The notes below the pieces were generated by a model, which saw only the letters and a program-made list of their open reading frames with translations, was not told the origin of the DNA and did not search any database. This document shows, one piece after another, positions 5,597-5,832 of a stretch of 5,832 nt of DNA. The position numbers and the translations under genes were made by a program. The stretch's first letter is position 1. Every line of letters begins with the position of its first letter. The stretch covers positions 1 through 5,832 of the forward strand of contig CAMOLN010000074.1 in assembly GCA_946618745.1 (NCBI GenBank), read 5' to 3'. This DNA comes from an uncultured Alphaproteobacteria bacterium. GTDB taxonomy: Bacteria; Pseudomonadota; Alphaproteobacteria; RF32; CAG-239.

Positions 5597-5832
5597 ATGA
5601 AAAAAATTATTTTAATTTTGACGGTATTTATGATTGCCGCCGTAGCTCCTTCTTGCACGAGAAGGTATGCCGAAAAACAGTCAACGTCTGATGCAGTTGC
5701 TTGTTCACAAGGACAGAAAGAACAAAAATCTGATGACACTGTTCTTGCCCAAGAGCCGGAATGGCAAAAATCTAATGACACTGTTCTTTCCCATGAGCCG
5801 GAATGGCAAAAATCTAATGACACTGTTCTTTC
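5597..5832 (+). CDS. Exported, possibly lipoprotein-like protein with 14-residue tandem repeats, N-terminal part
   Basis: The first 78 codons are visible; the gene runs off the right edge. Residues 1-19 look like a signal peptide: MKK, then a hydrophobic stretch (4-17), then C20 in the context A-V-A-P-S-C. This resembles a lipobox, but position -3 is Ala and -2 is Pro rather than the usual Leu and Ala/Ser, so lipidation is uncertain. After a polar linker (21-42) the protein becomes a tandem repeat of 14 residues, QKSNDTVLSHEPEW and variants, with units at 43-56, 57-70 and from 71 onward. I recognise no family, and function is unknown; repeats of this kind suggest a surface-exposed or linker region. 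No good Shine-Dalgarno precedes the ATG, but the signal peptide and the promoter upstream support this start. The minus strand of the repeat is also open but begins inside it and has no signals, so the plus strand is preferred. Confidence 0.72.
   Translation, partial: MKKIILILTVFMIAAVAPSCTRRYAEKQSTSDAVACSQGQKEQKSDDTVLAQEPEWQKSNDTVLSHEPEWQKSNDTVL
5723..5832 (+). repeat. Tandem repeat with a 42-bp unit, continuing beyond the window
   Basis: Two full units (5723-5764 and 5765-5806) and 26 bp of a third (5807-5832) are visible. Units one and two differ at three bases, giving D to N, A to S and Q to H changes; the visible part of unit three is identical to unit two. The period is a multiple of three, so copy number can change without breaking the reading frame. 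The near identity indicates recent duplication or ongoing slippage and recombination. Confidence 0.93.

Noticed and set aside
5581..5823. 80-codon minus-strand ORF with CHSGSW repeats opposite the right-edge gene
   Set aside because: It starts within the tandem repeat and ends in the promoter-proximal leader of the plus-strand gene. The plus frame has a signal peptide and an upstream promoter, so this is the shadow of an in-frame repeat.
1..5832. Mobile element, CRISPR array, tRNA or rRNA gene, defence or toxin-antitoxin system
   Set aside because: No transposase, integrase, spaced direct repeats, tRNA cloverleaf or known defence domain was seen on either strand.

Overview
The window looks like chromosomal DNA from a low-GC (roughly 40% by eye) alphaproteobacterium, perhaps one of the uncultured gut or host-associated Rhodospirillales-like lineages. 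The best clue is the primary sigma factor. It has a very large non-conserved insert, as proteobacterial RpoD proteins do, and a C-terminus ([13 protein letters not shown]) of the alphaproteobacterial type. The lineage guess within Alphaproteobacteria is inference.

The core (678-5134, minus strand) is a macromolecular-synthesis operon read yqeY -> dnaG -> rpoD: a GatB/YqeY-domain protein, DNA primase and sigma-70. yqeY has a strong Shine-Dalgarno and a plausible promoter just upstream. dnaG starts one base after the yqeY stop. rpoD is separated from dnaG by 130 bp that carry a second plausible promoter and an A/T palindrome just before the rpoD ribosome binding site. The rpsU gene that heads this operon in enterobacteria is not in this position.

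Upstream of the operon (5283-5432, minus strand) is a 49-codon, highly basic unrecognised ORF. It has its own sigma-70-like promoter and a convincing intrinsic terminator (5234-5260), so it looks like an independent small transcription unit. Facing away from it is a plus-strand gene (5597 to the right edge) for an exported, possibly lipoprotein-like protein. Its mature part turns into a 14-residue (42-bp) tandem repeat that runs out of the window. The -35 boxes of the two divergent promoters form an inverted repeat.

At the left edge (1-458, minus strand) is the 5' end of a gene for a secreted protein with a long signal peptide and a Gly/Thr/Asn-rich beta-helix passenger like those of autotransporter adhesins. 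The 219 bp between it and rpoD are AT-rich, with no RNA gene or clear intrinsic terminator seen.

Overall this is a housekeeping operon flanked by two envelope or secreted-protein genes. No evidence of a mobile element, CRISPR array or defence system was seen. The parts most worth following up are the 49-aa unit, the tandem-repeat lipoprotein-like gene and their shared divergent promoter region.
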